A stretch of 64,000 bases of DNA. Source: Actinomarina sp002308095 (GTDB lineage: Bacteria; Actinomycetota; Acidimicrobiia; Actinomarinales; Actinomarinaceae). The notes beneath the pieces were generated by a model, which had not been told where the DNA came from, did not search any database, and saw nothing but the letters and a program-made list of their open reading frames with translations. The translations under genes and the position numbers were made by a program. Where the stretch lies: the NCBI GenBank assembly GCA_045563135.1, contig JBJKUL010000001.1:558001-622000 (forward strand), written 5' to 3'. Below, one piece after another: positions 17,707 to 28,236 of the stretch (positions are counted from its first letter, which is position 1; the number at the start of each line of letters is the position of its first letter).

Positions 17707-20229
17707 TTAAAGTAATTCTAAAAGTGATTTCTCAATAAATGATAACGCTTCTTTTGTATCAAAAGATTTTGGGCCACCGCCAATTGAAAGTTTAGGATCT
17801 TTTGAAGCTCCTCCCCCATAGAGTTGAGAGGCATCACCGACAATTTTAGATATATCCAAATCTATTTTTTTACTTACGGCACCTACTATTCCTGTCTTTA
17901 CTCCAATTTTCGATAATAATATTACGATATCTACGCTCTCTGTTGAAATTGCCTCAAGTGCTAAATCTTTTAAATCATTGTTACTATCTAAAGAAACTTC
18001 ACCAATGTATAATTTATTATTTTTAACAATTTCAGGAGTTTCAGCAATTTTTTTAGCCAAAGTATTTATTTCCATACTCTTTAGTTGGCTAAGTTTTGAT
18101 GTTAACTCTTCATAATTTTCTAAAAAGGAATTAAGTTTTTTAGGTACTTCATCTACCGATGTTTTGAGTATCTTGCTTACATCCTGATAAGATTTATATG
18201 CAACGGATAGAAAATTATATGCTTCTACACCTGATAGCATTTCAACTCTTCTTAAATTAGATCCAATAGATGATTCAGAGGTTAATACAATTAACCCAAC
18301 ATCATTAGATTTGTCTACATGTGTTCCTCCACATAGTTCTTTACTAAAATTACCTATAGAGACAACTCTGACATCGTCATCGTATTTATCACCAAAAAAG
18401 GCTAATGCACCCTCATCTTTTGCTTTGTCTATGTTCATAACATCAGTTCTAATGATTAGGTCATTGAAAACTTGACTATTCGTTTCGTTAAAAATTAAAT
18501 CAATTTCTTCCTGTTTAACTTTACTTGTATGGCTGAAGTCAAATCTAAATTTTCCAGGTGCTACATGAGATCCTGCTTGTGCAACATGTGAGCCTAGAAT
18601 ATTTCTTAAGGAAGCGTGAACCATATGTGCAGCTGTATGGCTTTTAGAAACAGCATTTCTAAAACTAGTATCAACTAGTTGTGTTACAGTGTCACCGATA
18701 TTAAAATTTGTATCCAATGTTACTAGTCCTGTAGCGCCAGAACTAGTCTGAATCAAATCGGTAATTTTATACTCAATTTCATCTTTAATTAAAATGCCTT
18801 CATCAGATACCTGTCCTCCTGCTTCATAGTAAAAAGGCGTTTCATTAAAAAATAATATCTGTTTATCTCCAGTAGTATGAATATCTTGAATTTCTGCGTT
18901 AACTTCTAATTTTTCATATCCAATAAAAGTATTTGGATCTGTATCGAATTCAATTTGAGCTTTAATTGAACGAGATTGGTTAGATTTTGTTTTGTGTTCT
19001 TCAAAGTATTGTTTAAATTCTTCTTCGTCGATATGAATATTATTTTCTACAGCTATCTCATTTGTTAGTTCAAAAGGAAATCCATATGTTTCAAACAAGT
19101 AAAATGCATCCTTAGAGGTAAGGTTATTTTTTACGGAAAGAATTGAATTAATTTCAACTAAACCTTTAGTAAGAGTTTTTTGGAATAATTCTTGTTCCAA
19201 TGTGTACAATTTAATTATTTTATCGGTATTTTTAGTTAAATCTGGGTATGACTCTTGGTACAGACTTATCACTTCTTTTATTAGGTAGTCCATAGTATCT
19301 ATATCATCTTTTAGCTGGTTGTATGCACGTATACATCTTCTAATTAACCGTCTTAAAATGTATCCCCTACCTTCATTTGTTGGAACAACACCATCTGAAA
19401 TCATAAATGTTGCAGCTTTAATATGATCTAATATAACCTTTTCATATTTATCATTTCTTGTATCAATATTTTTGATTAGCTTATTGTGAAGACTTTCAAA
19501 CAAATCGGTTTGAAAGAGGTGATCTTTTTCTTGAAGAATCATTGCAATACGTTCAAGCCCCATACCAGTATCTATATTTTTAGTTGGTAGCTCACCTATT
19601 ACTTCATATGGATTGTCTTGGATTGAGTCGGTAAAAACAAGGTTCCAAACTTCTATAAACCTATCTTCCCCACCACCTATTGGTCCCCCATCCTTTCCAT
19701 ATTCTGGTCCTCTATCAATAAAAATTTCTGAACTTGGACCGCAAGGACCAGGTATATTCATATGCCAAAAATTATCTTTATCTCCTTTTTGAATCCTTGC
19801 TTCTGGCACACCAATGTCATCTCTCCATATAGCTAATGCCTCATCATCATTTTTATACACAGTGAACCATAGCTTATCTTTATCAACACCAAGAATGTTT
19901 GTAATAAATTCATAAGAATAAGAAATTGCTTCTTTTTTAAAATAAGAACCAACACTAAAATTTCCAAGCATTTCAAAAAAAGAGAGGTGTCTGTCTGTTT
20001 CTCCAATTATATCTATATCTATTGTCCTGATACATTTTTGTGCTGATACCATATTTTTATTTTCGGGATCTTTATTTCCTGAAAAATAATCTTTTAGAGG
20101 TACCATTCCTGCAGCAGTAAACAGGAGAGATTCATCATGTGGAATTAAAGACGCAGACGGCAAGATTTTATGATTTTTCTCTTCAAAAAACTTTAAAAAT
20201 TCAGTTCTTATTTGATTACTTTTCATCAC
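17707..20229 (-). CDS. alaS: Alanyl-tRNA synthetase
   Basis: The enzyme charges tRNA-Ala. The 840-residue protein has the class II core with FTAAGMVPLKDYF (32-44), CIRTIDID, the motif with EMLGNFSVG, FIEVWN near 189, GMGLER near 223 and RGYILRRLIRRCIR near 291. The editing domain follows with SHTAAHMVH (HxxxH) and CGGTHV. A C-terminal Gly-rich segment YGGGASKD closes the C-Ala domain. It is slightly shorter than the usual 870. Its first codons overlap aspS by 14 nt. Confidence 0.97.
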   Translation of the reverse strand: MMKSNQIRTEFLKFFEEKNHKILPSASLIPHDESLLFTAAGMVPLKDYFSGNKDPENKNMVSAQKCIRTIDIDIIGETDRHLSFFEMLGNFSVGSYFKKEAISYSYEFITNILGVDKDKLWFTVYKNDDEALAIWRDDIGVPEARIQKGDKDNFWHMNIPGPCGPSSEIFIDRGPEYGKDGGPIGGGEDRFIEVWNLVFTDSIQDNPYEVIGELPTKNIDTGMGLERIAMILQEKDHLFQTDLFESLHNKLIKNIDTRNDKYEKVILDHIKAATFMISDGVVPTNEGRGYILRRLIRRCIRAYNQLKDDIDTMDYLIKEVISLYQESYPDLTKNTDKIIKLYTLEQELFQKTLTKGLVEINSILSVKNNLTSKDAFYLFETYGFPFELTNEIAVENNIHIDEEEFKQYFEEHKTKSNQSRSIKAQIEFDTDPNTFIGYEKLEVNAEIQDIHTTGDKQILFFNETPFYYEAGGQVSDEGILIKDEIEYKITDLIQTSSGATGLVTLDTNFNIGDTVTQLVDTSFRNAVSKSHTAAHMVHASLRNILGSHVAQAGSHVAPGKFRFDFSHTSKVKQEEIDLIFNETNSQVFNDLIIRTDVMNIDKAKDEGALAFFGDKYDDDVRVVSIGNFSKELCGGTHVDKSNDVGLIVLTSESSIGSNLRRVEMLSGVEAYNFLSVAYKSYQDVSKILKTSVDEVPKKLNSFLENYEELTSKLSQLKSMEINTLAKKIAETPEIVKNNKLYIGEVSLDSNNDLKDLALEAISTESVDIVILLSKIGVKTGIVGAVSKKIDLDISKIVGDASQLYGGGASKDPKLSIGGGPKSFDTKEALSFIEKSLLELL

Positions 20230-21919
20230 TAATATACCTTAGGTTATAGTCTGTTAGATCGTGTTCATTAATAGCAGTAGGCGCATCTGTGAGAGGATCC
20301 ATTCCAGATTGTGTTTTAGGAAATGGTATAACATCGCGTATAGATGGCTGTTTTAGTATCTCAGCAACTAATCTATCAATTCCAATAGCAAAACCTGCAT
20401 GTTGTGGAGTACCGTATGAAAGTGCTTCTATAAACCATCCAAACCTATTTTCAATCTCTTCAGCAGAAAGTCCCCATTTTTCGAGAACTAATCTTTGTAT
20501 ATCTGGAGAATTTATCCTCTGTGAACCCGAACCAAGTTCAACACCATTTAAAACTAAATCATAGTGTAAAGCAATAGACTTATCCGGATTATTTTTAAAT
20601 ACATCAGTATCTTTCGGTGCTGTGAAGGGATGGTGAGATGGTTGCAACACTCCATCTTCAATTTCAAAAAAAGGAAAATCTTCTACCCAAATAAAATTAG
20701 GTAATTCAGAATTTTCAATGATAAACACATCTCGTCGAAGAATATCCATGAACTTACAGATTTCATTGAATTCACCAGACTGAAATAACAAAATTCCATC
20801 CCCCTTCGAGAGTATGTATTCTCTTTCAGGTTGTGTTAAAAATTTGACTAATGGACCTGAAAGTTCTTCATCAAGTATTTTGAACCATCCAAGACCATTT
20901 GAACCTGCATCCTTTAGTAATTGATCAAGCCTATCAATATCCTTCCTTGATAGTGTTTTATCAGTGTGTAGAGAGAGAACATTTCCATTATTCCGTATAG
21001 ATTCTTGAATGAATTTAATCTCTGTATTTTCAAAGGCTTCAGTGTCGTCAGTTATTGTTTCTTTAATTCTAAGATCAGGTTTATCTGTTCCATAGAGTGC
21101 CATTGAGTCAGCGTAAGTTATGGATTTAAAAGGAGTATTTATTTTAATATCAAAGGCTTCGTCAAAGATATGTTTAACAATATTTTCAATATTTTCTTTT
21201 ACTATATCTGGATTCGCATTAGAAAATTCCAAATCGAGTTGCGTAAACTCTGGTTGTCTATCTTTTCTTGAATCTTCATCTCTGTAACATTTAGCAATTT
21301 GATAGTAATTAGGAAAGCCAGACATCATGAAGAGTTGCTTATACATTTGCGGCGACTGAGGAAGAGCGTAAAACGAACCAGGTGATTTACGTGACGGAAC
21401 AAGAAAGTCTTTTGCACCTTCAGGAGTTGATTTAATTAATGTAGGAGTATCTATTTCATCAATTTTTAAAGAATTCATAATATTTCTTATACTTTTGAAA
21501 GTTTTGGATCTTGCTAAAATATTTTGTTTCATCTCATTTCGTCTTAAGTCTAAATATCTGTATTTAAGACGTATACTTTCATCAGTTTCAATTCCATCTT
21601 CTATCTGAAAAGGGAGAGTCTTACTTTGACTTATAACTATTATTTTGCTGACTTCAACTTCAAAATCTCCTAATGCAACTTTTTTATTGATTAAACCTTC
21701 ATCTCTTTTTTTTAGAACCCCTGATACTTCAATGTAAAATTCATTTTTTAGATTTACTTGAATTGAGGAGTCTTTATCAAAAACTAATTGTATTGATGAA
21801 TCAAAATCACGTAAATCAACAAAAGTCAATCCCCCATGATCGCGGACATTATCAACCCACCCATATAGATTGGTAATTTCTGCCTGATCTTTAAGTTGTA
21901 CAATTTCTCTAATTTGCAA
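20216..21919 (-). CDS. aspS: Aspartyl-tRNA synthetase
   Basis: The enzyme charges tRNA-Asp. The 567-residue bacterial-type protein has an OB anticodon domain (GWVDNVRDHGGLTFVDLRD, 20-38), class II motif 2 near CYRDEDSRKDRQPEFTQLD (about 216-234), the GAD insertion (about 280-400) and motif 3 in GFAIGIDRLVA near 515-525. The FPKTQSG segment near the C terminus is typical of bacterial AspRS. Whether it is discriminating or also charges tRNA-Asn cannot be told here. It overlaps hisS by 11 nt. Confidence 0.97.
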   Translation of the reverse strand: MQIREIVQLKDQAEITNLYGWVDNVRDHGGLTFVDLRDFDSSIQLVFDKDSSIQVNLKNEFYIEVSGVLKKRDEGLINKKVALGDFEVEVSKIIVISQSKTLPFQIEDGIETDESIRLKYRYLDLRRNEMKQNILARSKTFKSIRNIMNSLKIDEIDTPTLIKSTPEGAKDFLVPSRKSPGSFYALPQSPQMYKQLFMMSGFPNYYQIAKCYRDEDSRKDRQPEFTQLDLEFSNANPDIVKENIENIVKHIFDEAFDIKINTPFKSITYADSMALYGTDKPDLRIKETITDDTEAFENTEIKFIQESIRNNGNVLSLHTDKTLSRKDIDRLDQLLKDAGSNGLGWFKILDEELSGPLVKFLTQPEREYILSKGDGILLFQSGEFNEICKFMDILRRDVFIIENSELPNFIWVEDFPFFEIEDGVLQPSHHPFTAPKDTDVFKNNPDKSIALHYDLVLNGVELGSGSQRINSPDIQRLVLEKWGLSAEEIENRFGWFIEALSYGTPQHAGFAIGIDRLVAEILKQPSIRDVIPFPKTQSGMDPLTDAPTAINEHDLTDYNLRYISDEK

Positions 21920-23081
21920 TTAACACCTCTATGTCAAAATCTATTGTTTTGTTATTTTCTAAGTCTTTAATTGTATCTTCATCTGTGTTAATAACATACT
22001 TAGCATTGGAGTTTTTAGCGAGTTTGAATTGAGCGTTTAATTTAGACAGTCGCGGTGGTTTGTAGAAACTTAGGTTTTTTTCATCTAGAAATTTAGAATA
22101 TTCAGTGATTTTATTAATGTTTGTACCTATAAGAAAAATATCTATATTTTGATTTACTTCATCTAGGATATTTAAAATTCTTTCTATACCAAATGCAACT
22201 CCCACCCCTTCAAAACTTCCGATATTTAAAATTTGTGATAGTTGGTCATATCTACCTCCTCCTCCAATAACAACACCATTATTTGCTATAAATTCAAATG
22301 TTAAATCATTGTAATAATCAAGTCCTCGTACAAGTTTTGGATTTTCAATAAATGAAACTGAGTTATCTCTTAGTAGATGCTTTAATTCTTCATATTTAGC
22401 GTTTGATTCGGAATTAATATATTCTAGTATCTCTGGAGCATCGTCAATAATTAATTTGTCTATATCATTATTTGAATCAAGAATTCTTAATGTATTTAAT
22501 TCAATCTTCTCTCTACTTTCAGTTGATAGCTTATCTTTGTTAATTGTGAAATATTTGCTAAGGTCTTTCGAATAATTTTTACGATCTTGTAGTGACCCAA
22601 TAGTGTTGATTTGTAAAACAAATTCGATATTTAAATTCTTAAGAAATCGAATTGAATCAGTAATTATTTGTAAGTCAGAGTACGCATCTAATTTACCAAT
22701 TATTTCAACTCCACCCTGAGTAAATTCCCTATATCTATTTTGTTGGGGATTTTCATATCTAAACATTTGACCAAAATATGCATATTGTTTAGTCAACCCT
22801 TTGTTGTATTGGGAGTGATATCTTGCAATACTAGATGTCCCCTCTGGCCTAAGAACCAGTGAGCGTCCACCTTTATCTTCGAATTGGTACATTTGTTTTG
22901 AAACGATTTCTGAATTTTCTCCTATAGATTTTTGAAACAGTTCAGTATGTTCAATGTGAGGCGTTTGTAAAAATGAATAACCATAGTCAACAAAAGAGGC
23001 ATAAAATAATTTCTGAATGTGTAAAAATTTTAAAGCATCAGCATTAGCTATATTTTGAGTGCCTTTAACTTGTTCAATCAT
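21909..23081 (-). CDS. hisS: Histidyl-tRNA synthetase
   Basis: The enzyme charges tRNA-His. The 390-residue class II protein contains LVLRPEGTSSIARY (56-69), MFRYENPQQNRYREFTQGG (class II motif 2, about 88-106) and the histidine-A motif LVRGLDYYNDLTFEF (about 245-259), then GGGGRYDQL. It is shorter than the usual 420 residues because the C-terminal anticodon domain is compact. It overlaps the upstream MBL gene by 8 nt. Confidence 0.96.
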   Translation of the reverse strand: MIEQVKGTQNIANADALKFLHIQKLFYASFVDYGYSFLQTPHIEHTELFQKSIGENSEIVSKQMYQFEDKGGRSLVLRPEGTSSIARYHSQYNKGLTKQYAYFGQMFRYENPQQNRYREFTQGGVEIIGKLDAYSDLQIITDSIRFLKNLNIEFVLQINTIGSLQDRKNYSKDLSKYFTINKDKLSTESREKIELNTLRILDSNNDIDKLIIDDAPEILEYINSESNAKYEELKHLLRDNSVSFIENPKLVRGLDYYNDLTFEFIANNGVVIGGGGRYDQLSQILNIGSFEGVGVAFGIERILNILDEVNQNIDIFLIGTNINKITEYSKFLDEKNLSFYKPPRLSKLNAQFKLAKNSNAKYVINTDEDTIKDLENNKTIDFDIEVLIAN

Positions 23082-23700
23082 AAATATGTTCCTTTACAAA
23101 GATATTGTTCTTACTAATATTACTAACTTTTTCAGAAGGACCGTGGCCTGGCAGTATTTCATAATCCGGTTTAAAGAGTGTATAAACATTTTTTATAGAA
23201 TTTATCATATCTCTGTGATTACCTGAAGATAAATCAGTTCTACCTATTCCTTCTTTGAAGATAAAATCTCCAGTAAAGATGAGTCCAAGATCTGTAAACT
23301 CAAATGAAGTACTTCCTTCAGTGTGACCTGGATTATGATAAATTTTAATAAAATCTAAGCCACTATTGTTAACTTCTTTTATTTCCCCATTAAAGCTTTC
23401 TGAAGTTAGTTTATTATTTGTGAACATAGATAACTGTTCTTGCGGATTTCTTGCTAAAAACTCATCATCAAGATTCATATGTATAGGGCCATTAAAACTA
23501 TTCATTCCTAATGCATGATCGAAATGCCCGTGAGTGACAAGTGCACCACCAATAGTTAAATTATGTTGTTTAACATACTGTAATGGCTCTTCTAAATCTG
23601 GTGGAAGGTCTATAAAAAAACAAACATCGTCATTAAAAGGTCTAAGAATATAACAATTCGAGGTTGTAAAACTAGTAAATCTGTATATTTCAGAGTTCAT
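23074..23700 (-). CDS. MBL-fold hydrolase, glyoxalase II-like
   Basis: The 208-residue protein has THGHFDHALG (55-64, metal ligands H56, H58, D60 and H61 as counted by eye), HNPGHTEGSTSF near 117-128, FTGDFIFKEGIGRTDL near 138-153 and LPGHGP near 191-196. This full order is that of the small glyoxalase II-like group. A relA-MBL-hisS arrangement is common in actinobacteria and firmicutes. The substrate is unknown; the family includes hydroxyacylglutathione or bacillithiol hydrolases. It overlaps relA by 4 nt. Confidence 0.9.
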   Translation of the reverse strand: MNSEIYRFTSFTTSNCYILRPFNDDVCFFIDLPPDLEEPLQYVKQHNLTIGGALVTHGHFDHALGMNSFNGPIHMNLDDEFLARNPQEQLSMFTNNKLTSESFNGEIKEVNNSGLDFIKIYHNPGHTEGSTSFEFTDLGLIFTGDFIFKEGIGRTDLSSGNHRDMINSIKNVYTLFKPDYEILPGHGPSEKVSNISKNNIFVKEHIYD

Positions 23701-25862
23701 TTTTTACCTGGAAAAATTCTAGAAGCTTCAAACACATTTTCAATATTTTTTGCATCTTTTATTATTTCATCTAACTGATTATTATCACTAATTTCAACTT
23801 GAAAAACTAAGCTTACAATTCGTTTACTACTTGTTACTGATTTTGCTACCAGTATGTTACCCCCATTATCTGAAATTGCTATGGTTGCATCTCTCAGTAG
23901 ATATGGACGATCTATAGCTTCAATTTCTAACCAGATTATGCTTCCTGTATGCGTATTGAAACCCCAGGTTACGTCTATTATCCTCTCTCCTTTGGTGCTG
24001 TCTATTTGTATGTTCATACAATCAGATCTGTGTACAGATATGCCATTTGAGATAGTTACAAATCCTAATATGTCATCACCTGGAACTGGGACACAACATT
24101 TTGCCATTCTGACTTGTATATCGTCGTAACCTTCAACAATAATAAGTTCTGAACTTTCTGAATCTTTTACCTCAGGTGTAAATATGTCCTCATCGTCTGT
24201 AATTTCCTCTGGGAAAACATATTTGCGTATCTTGCTTCCGATATTGTTAATTTTAAGATTGCCATTTCCAAGTTTTTGGTAAAACATTTCGTAATTTGGC
24301 AGTGAGGTTACCTTTAAAAGATTTTTTAAAATCTCTTCTTTTGTTGAGAAATTTAAAACGTCACTATTTTCATCTAACCAAAGATTTAGTAATTGCTTGC
24401 CTTTTTGGATATCTTCATCCTTCATTTGTTTTTGATACCATTGTTTAATTTTTGAACGGGCTCTTGAAGTTTTAACGATATTTAACCAATCTCGGCTAGG
24501 ACCTTTACTAGAGTCGTTAGTTGTTAACACTTCAACAATATCACCAGTCTTAATACTATTGCTTAAATTAGATAACTTACCATTAACCTTCGCACCAATC
24601 ATTTTTTCACCTACTTCTGTATGAACCGCGAACGCAAAATCCACAGCTGTCGAGCCCGAAGGTAGCGTTACGACATCCCCATTCGGTGTTAAACAAAATA
24701 TCTCATCTTCATACAGATCTAACTTCATGTGTTGTAGAAATTCGTTAGGGTCTGGATATTCAACTGAAATATTATTAAGTTCATTAGTCCATTCTGTTAA
24801 ATCATTTGATGGTTTTTCTTTATATTTCCAATGAGCAGCTACTCCAAATTCAGCTCTATAGTGCATTTCTCTTGTTCTTATCTGAATTTCAACTTTATTT
24901 CCATCAGGAGTTAAGACTGTTGTGTGTAAGCTTTGATATAGATTGAATTTAGGCATTGAGATGAAATCTTTAAACCTACCTAGGACAGGTTGAAAATTCG
25001 CATGTACAAGTCCTAAAATAGAATAACAATTTTTAACGTCATCAGTGATGATTCTGACTCCTATTAAATCATTAATTTCATGAAATGATAATCCACTATT
25101 TATTATTTTTTTATATATTGAATAATTATGCTTAGGTCTACCAACTACATCAGCTGATATTGAATTATCACCAAGTAGTTTGGAAATTATTTTTGTTGTT
25201 TTACTAATTTCAGCATTTCTATGTGGCGAGGTTTTTTCAATAAGATTTTCAATTTCAATATTTTGTTTCTTAAACAATATTTCAAAAGAAGTATCTTCAA
25301 GAGTATGTTTAATATTTTGTAATCCTAATCGATGAGCTAGAGGAGCATATACATATAATGTTTCATTAGCAATTTTCTCCTGTTTCCAATCGTTTAAATA
25401 CTCTAATGTTTCAATGTTATGTAACCTGTCAGCCAGTTTCAGTATTAAAACCCTAATATCTTTTGACATAGCTACCACCATTTTTCTTATAGCATCAGCT
25501 TTAGCCTCTTCTTTAGTATTGTATTTAATACGGTCTAACTTAGTTACACCATCAACGATGTTTGCAACATCTTCACCAAAAGCATTATTGATATCCTCAT
25601 AAGTTATATCTGTATCTTCAATTAAATCGTGCAATAACGCTGCTGTGATAGTTTCAATATCCATGCTTAGATCTGATAAATATATAGCAACGCTCAGTGG
25701 ATGTGTGATGTATGGCTCTCCAGACTTTCTTTTCTGTGAAATGTGTCCAGTTGATGCCATTTCGAATGCAGAGTTTATAGTCTTTAAATCTTTTTCAGTG
25801 TACCTAGACCTAAGCTCGTTTATTAAGTTATCTACACTACTAGTCTTTACCTTTTCAGCCAT
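23697..25862 (-). CDS. relA: RelA/SpoT-family (p)ppGpp synthetase/hydrolase
   Basis: The 721-residue long Rsh enzyme has an HD hydrolase domain (YITHPLSVA near 51, HDLIEDTDI near 77, LADRLHN near 143), a synthetase domain (RFKDFISMPKFNLYQSLHTT near 293-312), a TGS domain (FCLTPNGDVVTLPSGSTAVD near 390) and a C-terminal ACT domain preceded by Cys-containing RMAKCCVPVPGD. The Gly of the canonical PKxNGYQSLHT reads Leu here. HD residues appear intact, so it is probably bifunctional. It is the first gene after secF, 21 nt away. Confidence 0.95.
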   Translation of the reverse strand: MAEKVKTSSVDNLINELRSRYTEKDLKTINSAFEMASTGHISQKRKSGEPYITHPLSVAIYLSDLSMDIETITAALLHDLIEDTDITYEDINNAFGEDVANIVDGVTKLDRIKYNTKEEAKADAIRKMVVAMSKDIRVLILKLADRLHNIETLEYLNDWKQEKIANETLYVYAPLAHRLGLQNIKHTLEDTSFEILFKKQNIEIENLIEKTSPHRNAEISKTTKIISKLLGDNSISADVVGRPKHNYSIYKKIINSGLSFHEINDLIGVRIITDDVKNCYSILGLVHANFQPVLGRFKDFISMPKFNLYQSLHTTVLTPDGNKVEIQIRTREMHYRAEFGVAAHWKYKEKPSNDLTEWTNELNNISVEYPDPNEFLQHMKLDLYEDEIFCLTPNGDVVTLPSGSTAVDFAFAVHTEVGEKMIGAKVNGKLSNLSNSIKTGDIVEVLTTNDSSKGPSRDWLNIVKTSRARSKIKQWYQKQMKDEDIQKGKQLLNLWLDENSDVLNFSTKEEILKNLLKVTSLPNYEMFYQKLGNGNLKINNIGSKIRKYVFPEEITDDEDIFTPEVKDSESSELIIVEGYDDIQVRMAKCCVPVPGDDILGFVTISNGISVHRSDCMNIQIDSTKGERIIDVTWGFNTHTGSIIWLEIEAIDRPYLLRDATIAISDNGGNILVAKSVTSSKRIVSLVFQVEISDNNQLDEIIKDAKNIENVFEASRIFPGKK

Positions 25863-25883
25863 ATCTATATGGTAGTAAAGAAT

Positions 25884-26789
25884 CTAATTATTAATTATCT
25901 TTGATAAAAATGGTACTGTTACAAAAATTGAACTGTAGGTACCTGAAAGAATACCTATAAATAGAGGGAGGGCAAAGTCTGTCAAAGTACCTGATAAACC
26001 AAGGTAGTTACCTAGAAATAAGATAGATGCAATAGGTATTGCTGAGGTTATTGATGTGTTAAGACTTCTCATCAAGACCTCATTAAAAGTTTTATTAAGA
26101 GATTCAACAGACAAGTATGAAAATTTAGAAGTTTTTATTGAGTCTTTTAATTTATCAAAAAGAATAACCGTATCATAAAGTGAATACCCTAAGATTGTTA
26201 ACAACGCAATAACAGTTGATGGTGTTATTTCCAATCCAAGTAAAACATATATACAAAAAACAAGTAATAAATCATGGGTTAAAGCTACCAATGCTATAAG
26301 TGAATATTTGAATTCGTATCTATAAGAAATTAATAAAACTACTAAAGATAAGAAAATAATCAGTGCTTGAAGACCTTTTTCAGTTATCTCTTCACCAAAT
26401 GTAGGACCAACTCGTTGAAAGTCAATTTCTTCGTCTGGAACTTGAAACTTATTAGATAGGTAAAATAGAAATTCTGTTTCTTTCTCTTGAGTATTTTCCG
26501 TAGCGCGAAAGATAATAGAGTTAGAATTATCGAAAGTTTGGTACCTAGAGACATCTAATAAATTACTACTCATCACTTCTTCAATATCAGTGTCAGTGTA
26601 CTCTGCATCTAGTTGATAAGTAGTACCACCTGTAAAGTCAACAGATAAATTGACATTGAGTAGACCAAATAAAGATAAAGTGATTACTGATACAAAGAGA
26701 ATCACCTCTACTATAAAAAACTTATAAAAAGTCTTACCAACATTAATAAAGTTAACTTCAGTAGTTCCAAGAAATAAACGCTTAATCAT
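25884..26789 (-). CDS. secF: Protein translocase subunit SecF
   Basis: SecF works with SecD to complete preprotein export using the proton gradient. Starting at ATG 26789 gives 301 residues; a further upstream ATG at 26861 would add 24 residues overlapping secD. The later start is preferred because it makes the normal 8-nt overlap and follows an AAAAGG site. The protein has a first membrane helix, the VDFTGGT motif (about residues 51-57), a small periplasmic domain, then five more helices with ALLTILGYSLYDTVILFD near 193-210, and LMRSLNTSITS. Confidence 0.95.
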   Translation of the reverse strand: MIKRLFLGTTEVNFINVGKTFYKFFIVEVILFVSVITLSLFGLLNVNLSVDFTGGTTYQLDAEYTDTDIEEVMSSNLLDVSRYQTFDNSNSIIFRATENTQEKETEFLFYLSNKFQVPDEEIDFQRVGPTFGEEITEKGLQALIIFLSLVVLLISYRYEFKYSLIALVALTHDLLLVFCIYVLLGLEITPSTVIALLTILGYSLYDTVILFDKLKDSIKTSKFSYLSVESLNKTFNEVLMRSLNTSITSAIPIASILFLGNYLGLSGTLTDFALPLFIGILSGTYSSIFVTVPFLSKIINN

Positions 26790-28236
26790 TTTGAAGATCC
26801 TTTTCTTTAATTGGAAAATAAAATCTAACATTATTAGAGAAACCACTAACAAGAGGAACAAAGTTTCTTGTATATAGCCTTGTGAAAATTAAATCAAAAA
26901 CTGTTGCTACACCAAGTGCTAACGCAAAACCACGTATAGGGCCAATTGCTAATATGTACAATAACAATGCTGCTGATAGCGAAACAAAATCTGCTGTTAA
27001 AATTGTTCGCCACGCATCAGTTGCTGCTTTGTCTGCTGCAAATTGAAATGATCTACCGATTTTGATTTCATCTTTAAACTTTTCAAATGTAACGATATAT
27101 GAGTCTGCCGCTAGTCCAATCGAAACAATAATCCCTGCAATTCCAGATAGAGTTAGAGTAAAACCTTGATATTGGCCTAGAAGAGTGATCACTGAGTAAA
27201 ACAACAAACCAAAGGAAGTTAAACCAATAATCGCAACTAAGCCTAGTGTCCGATAATAAAGAATCAAGTAAAGTGAAACAATTATGAGACCTATAAGACC
27301 TGCTTGTAAACCAAGGTTTAAAGTGTCTTCACCTAAAGTTGCTGAAACTTTTTCAATAGAAGATCTCTCAAAAGAAACTGGTAAAGCACCATATCTAAGG
27401 ATAATTGCTAAGTTATTAGCTGCTTCTCCCCCGTCTGCATTACCCATTGATATTGCGGCAGTCCCACCAGTTATACCAACTGTTGGGTCAACATCAAAGG
27501 CTATACCTGGCGCAGAAACAACTTCACCATCCAGAACAATTGCCAATTTACGCTGTTCACCATTTTCATTGGCCAATTTCTTAGTTAAATCTGTAAACAA
27601 AGATGCTGAGTCATCTTTAAATTCTAAAGATACAATCCACTCATTCTCAGGAAAAACAGCAATTGCATCAGCAATATCGTTACCAGTAAGTTCGGCAGGA
27701 CCAAGTCTATATATCACAGGATATCCTGAGTTAACCGACAAAATGTATGATTCAAATTCTGGGTTATCTGCAATAGAAACACCAATTACTTCATCAACAC
27801 CTGTAATTCCTTCTTTTACAACAGTTGTTACATCTTCAGGATCATCAGGATTAACAATTAAATCTAAAGCTGGTGAATATCCTGTATTTAAAGATGAATC
27901 CAGAACAGGTCTAAATGTTAAGAGACCCGTAGTACCTAAAGCTTCTATTGCCTTTTCTTGATCTGTTACACCTGGTAGTTGTACAAGAACCGAATTTTCT
28001 CCACTTATTGCTATTTCTGGCTCTTGAACATCTCCAAAAGCTTCAATTCTAGTTCTCATTATTTCGACAGCTTGCTCAATTAATTCTTGTTCTGTTCCTT
28101 CATCAGCTGTAAGTATCACTGAAATTCCACCTTGCAAGTCGAGCCCAAGCTTAGGTGATAATTCTTGAACATAGACTAATGCAAATAGTGATATCGAAAT
28201 AACTGGTAAAAAAAGGATTTTGAAGATTTTTTTCAC
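26782..28236 (-). CDS. secD: Protein translocase subunit SecD
   Basis: The 484-residue protein has an N-terminal helix (6-24), then LGLDLQGGISV (31-41, the D1 motif), a periplasmic P1 domain containing RIEAFGDVQEPEIAI and VQLPGV, and a second conserved stretch near VVSAPGI. Five C-terminal helices start with LQAGLIGLIIVSLYLILYYR. The closing region AIGPIRGFALALGVATVFDL is characteristic. Length is normal for a compact genome. It forms yajC-secD-secF with overlapping ends. Confidence 0.96.
   Translation of the reverse strand: MKKIFKILFLPVISISLFALVYVQELSPKLGLDLQGGISVILTADEGTEQELIEQAVEIMRTRIEAFGDVQEPEIAISGENSVLVQLPGVTDQEKAIEALGTTGLLTFRPVLDSSLNTGYSPALDLIVNPDDPEDVTTVVKEGITGVDEVIGVSIADNPEFESYILSVNSGYPVIYRLGPAELTGNDIADAIAVFPENEWIVSLEFKDDSASLFTDLTKKLANENGEQRKLAIVLDGEVVSAPGIAFDVDPTVGITGGTAAISMGNADGGEAANNLAIILRYGALPVSFERSSIEKVSATLGEDTLNLGLQAGLIGLIIVSLYLILYYRTLGLVAIIGLTSFGLLFYSVITLLGQYQGFTLTLSGIAGIIVSIGLAADSYIVTFEKFKDEIKIGRSFQFAADKAATDAWRTILTADFVSLSAALLLYILAIGPIRGFALALGVATVFDLIFTRLYTRNFVPLVSGFSNNVRFYFPIKEKDLQND

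Noticed and set aside
26790..26861. Longer SecF start at 26861
   Set aside because: It would add 24 residues overlapping secD; ATG 26789 has a purine-rich site and the usual short overlap.
27284..27961. A 225-codon plus-strand frame opposite secD
   Set aside because: It is antisense to strongly conserved SecD sequence and its product has shadow-like composition.
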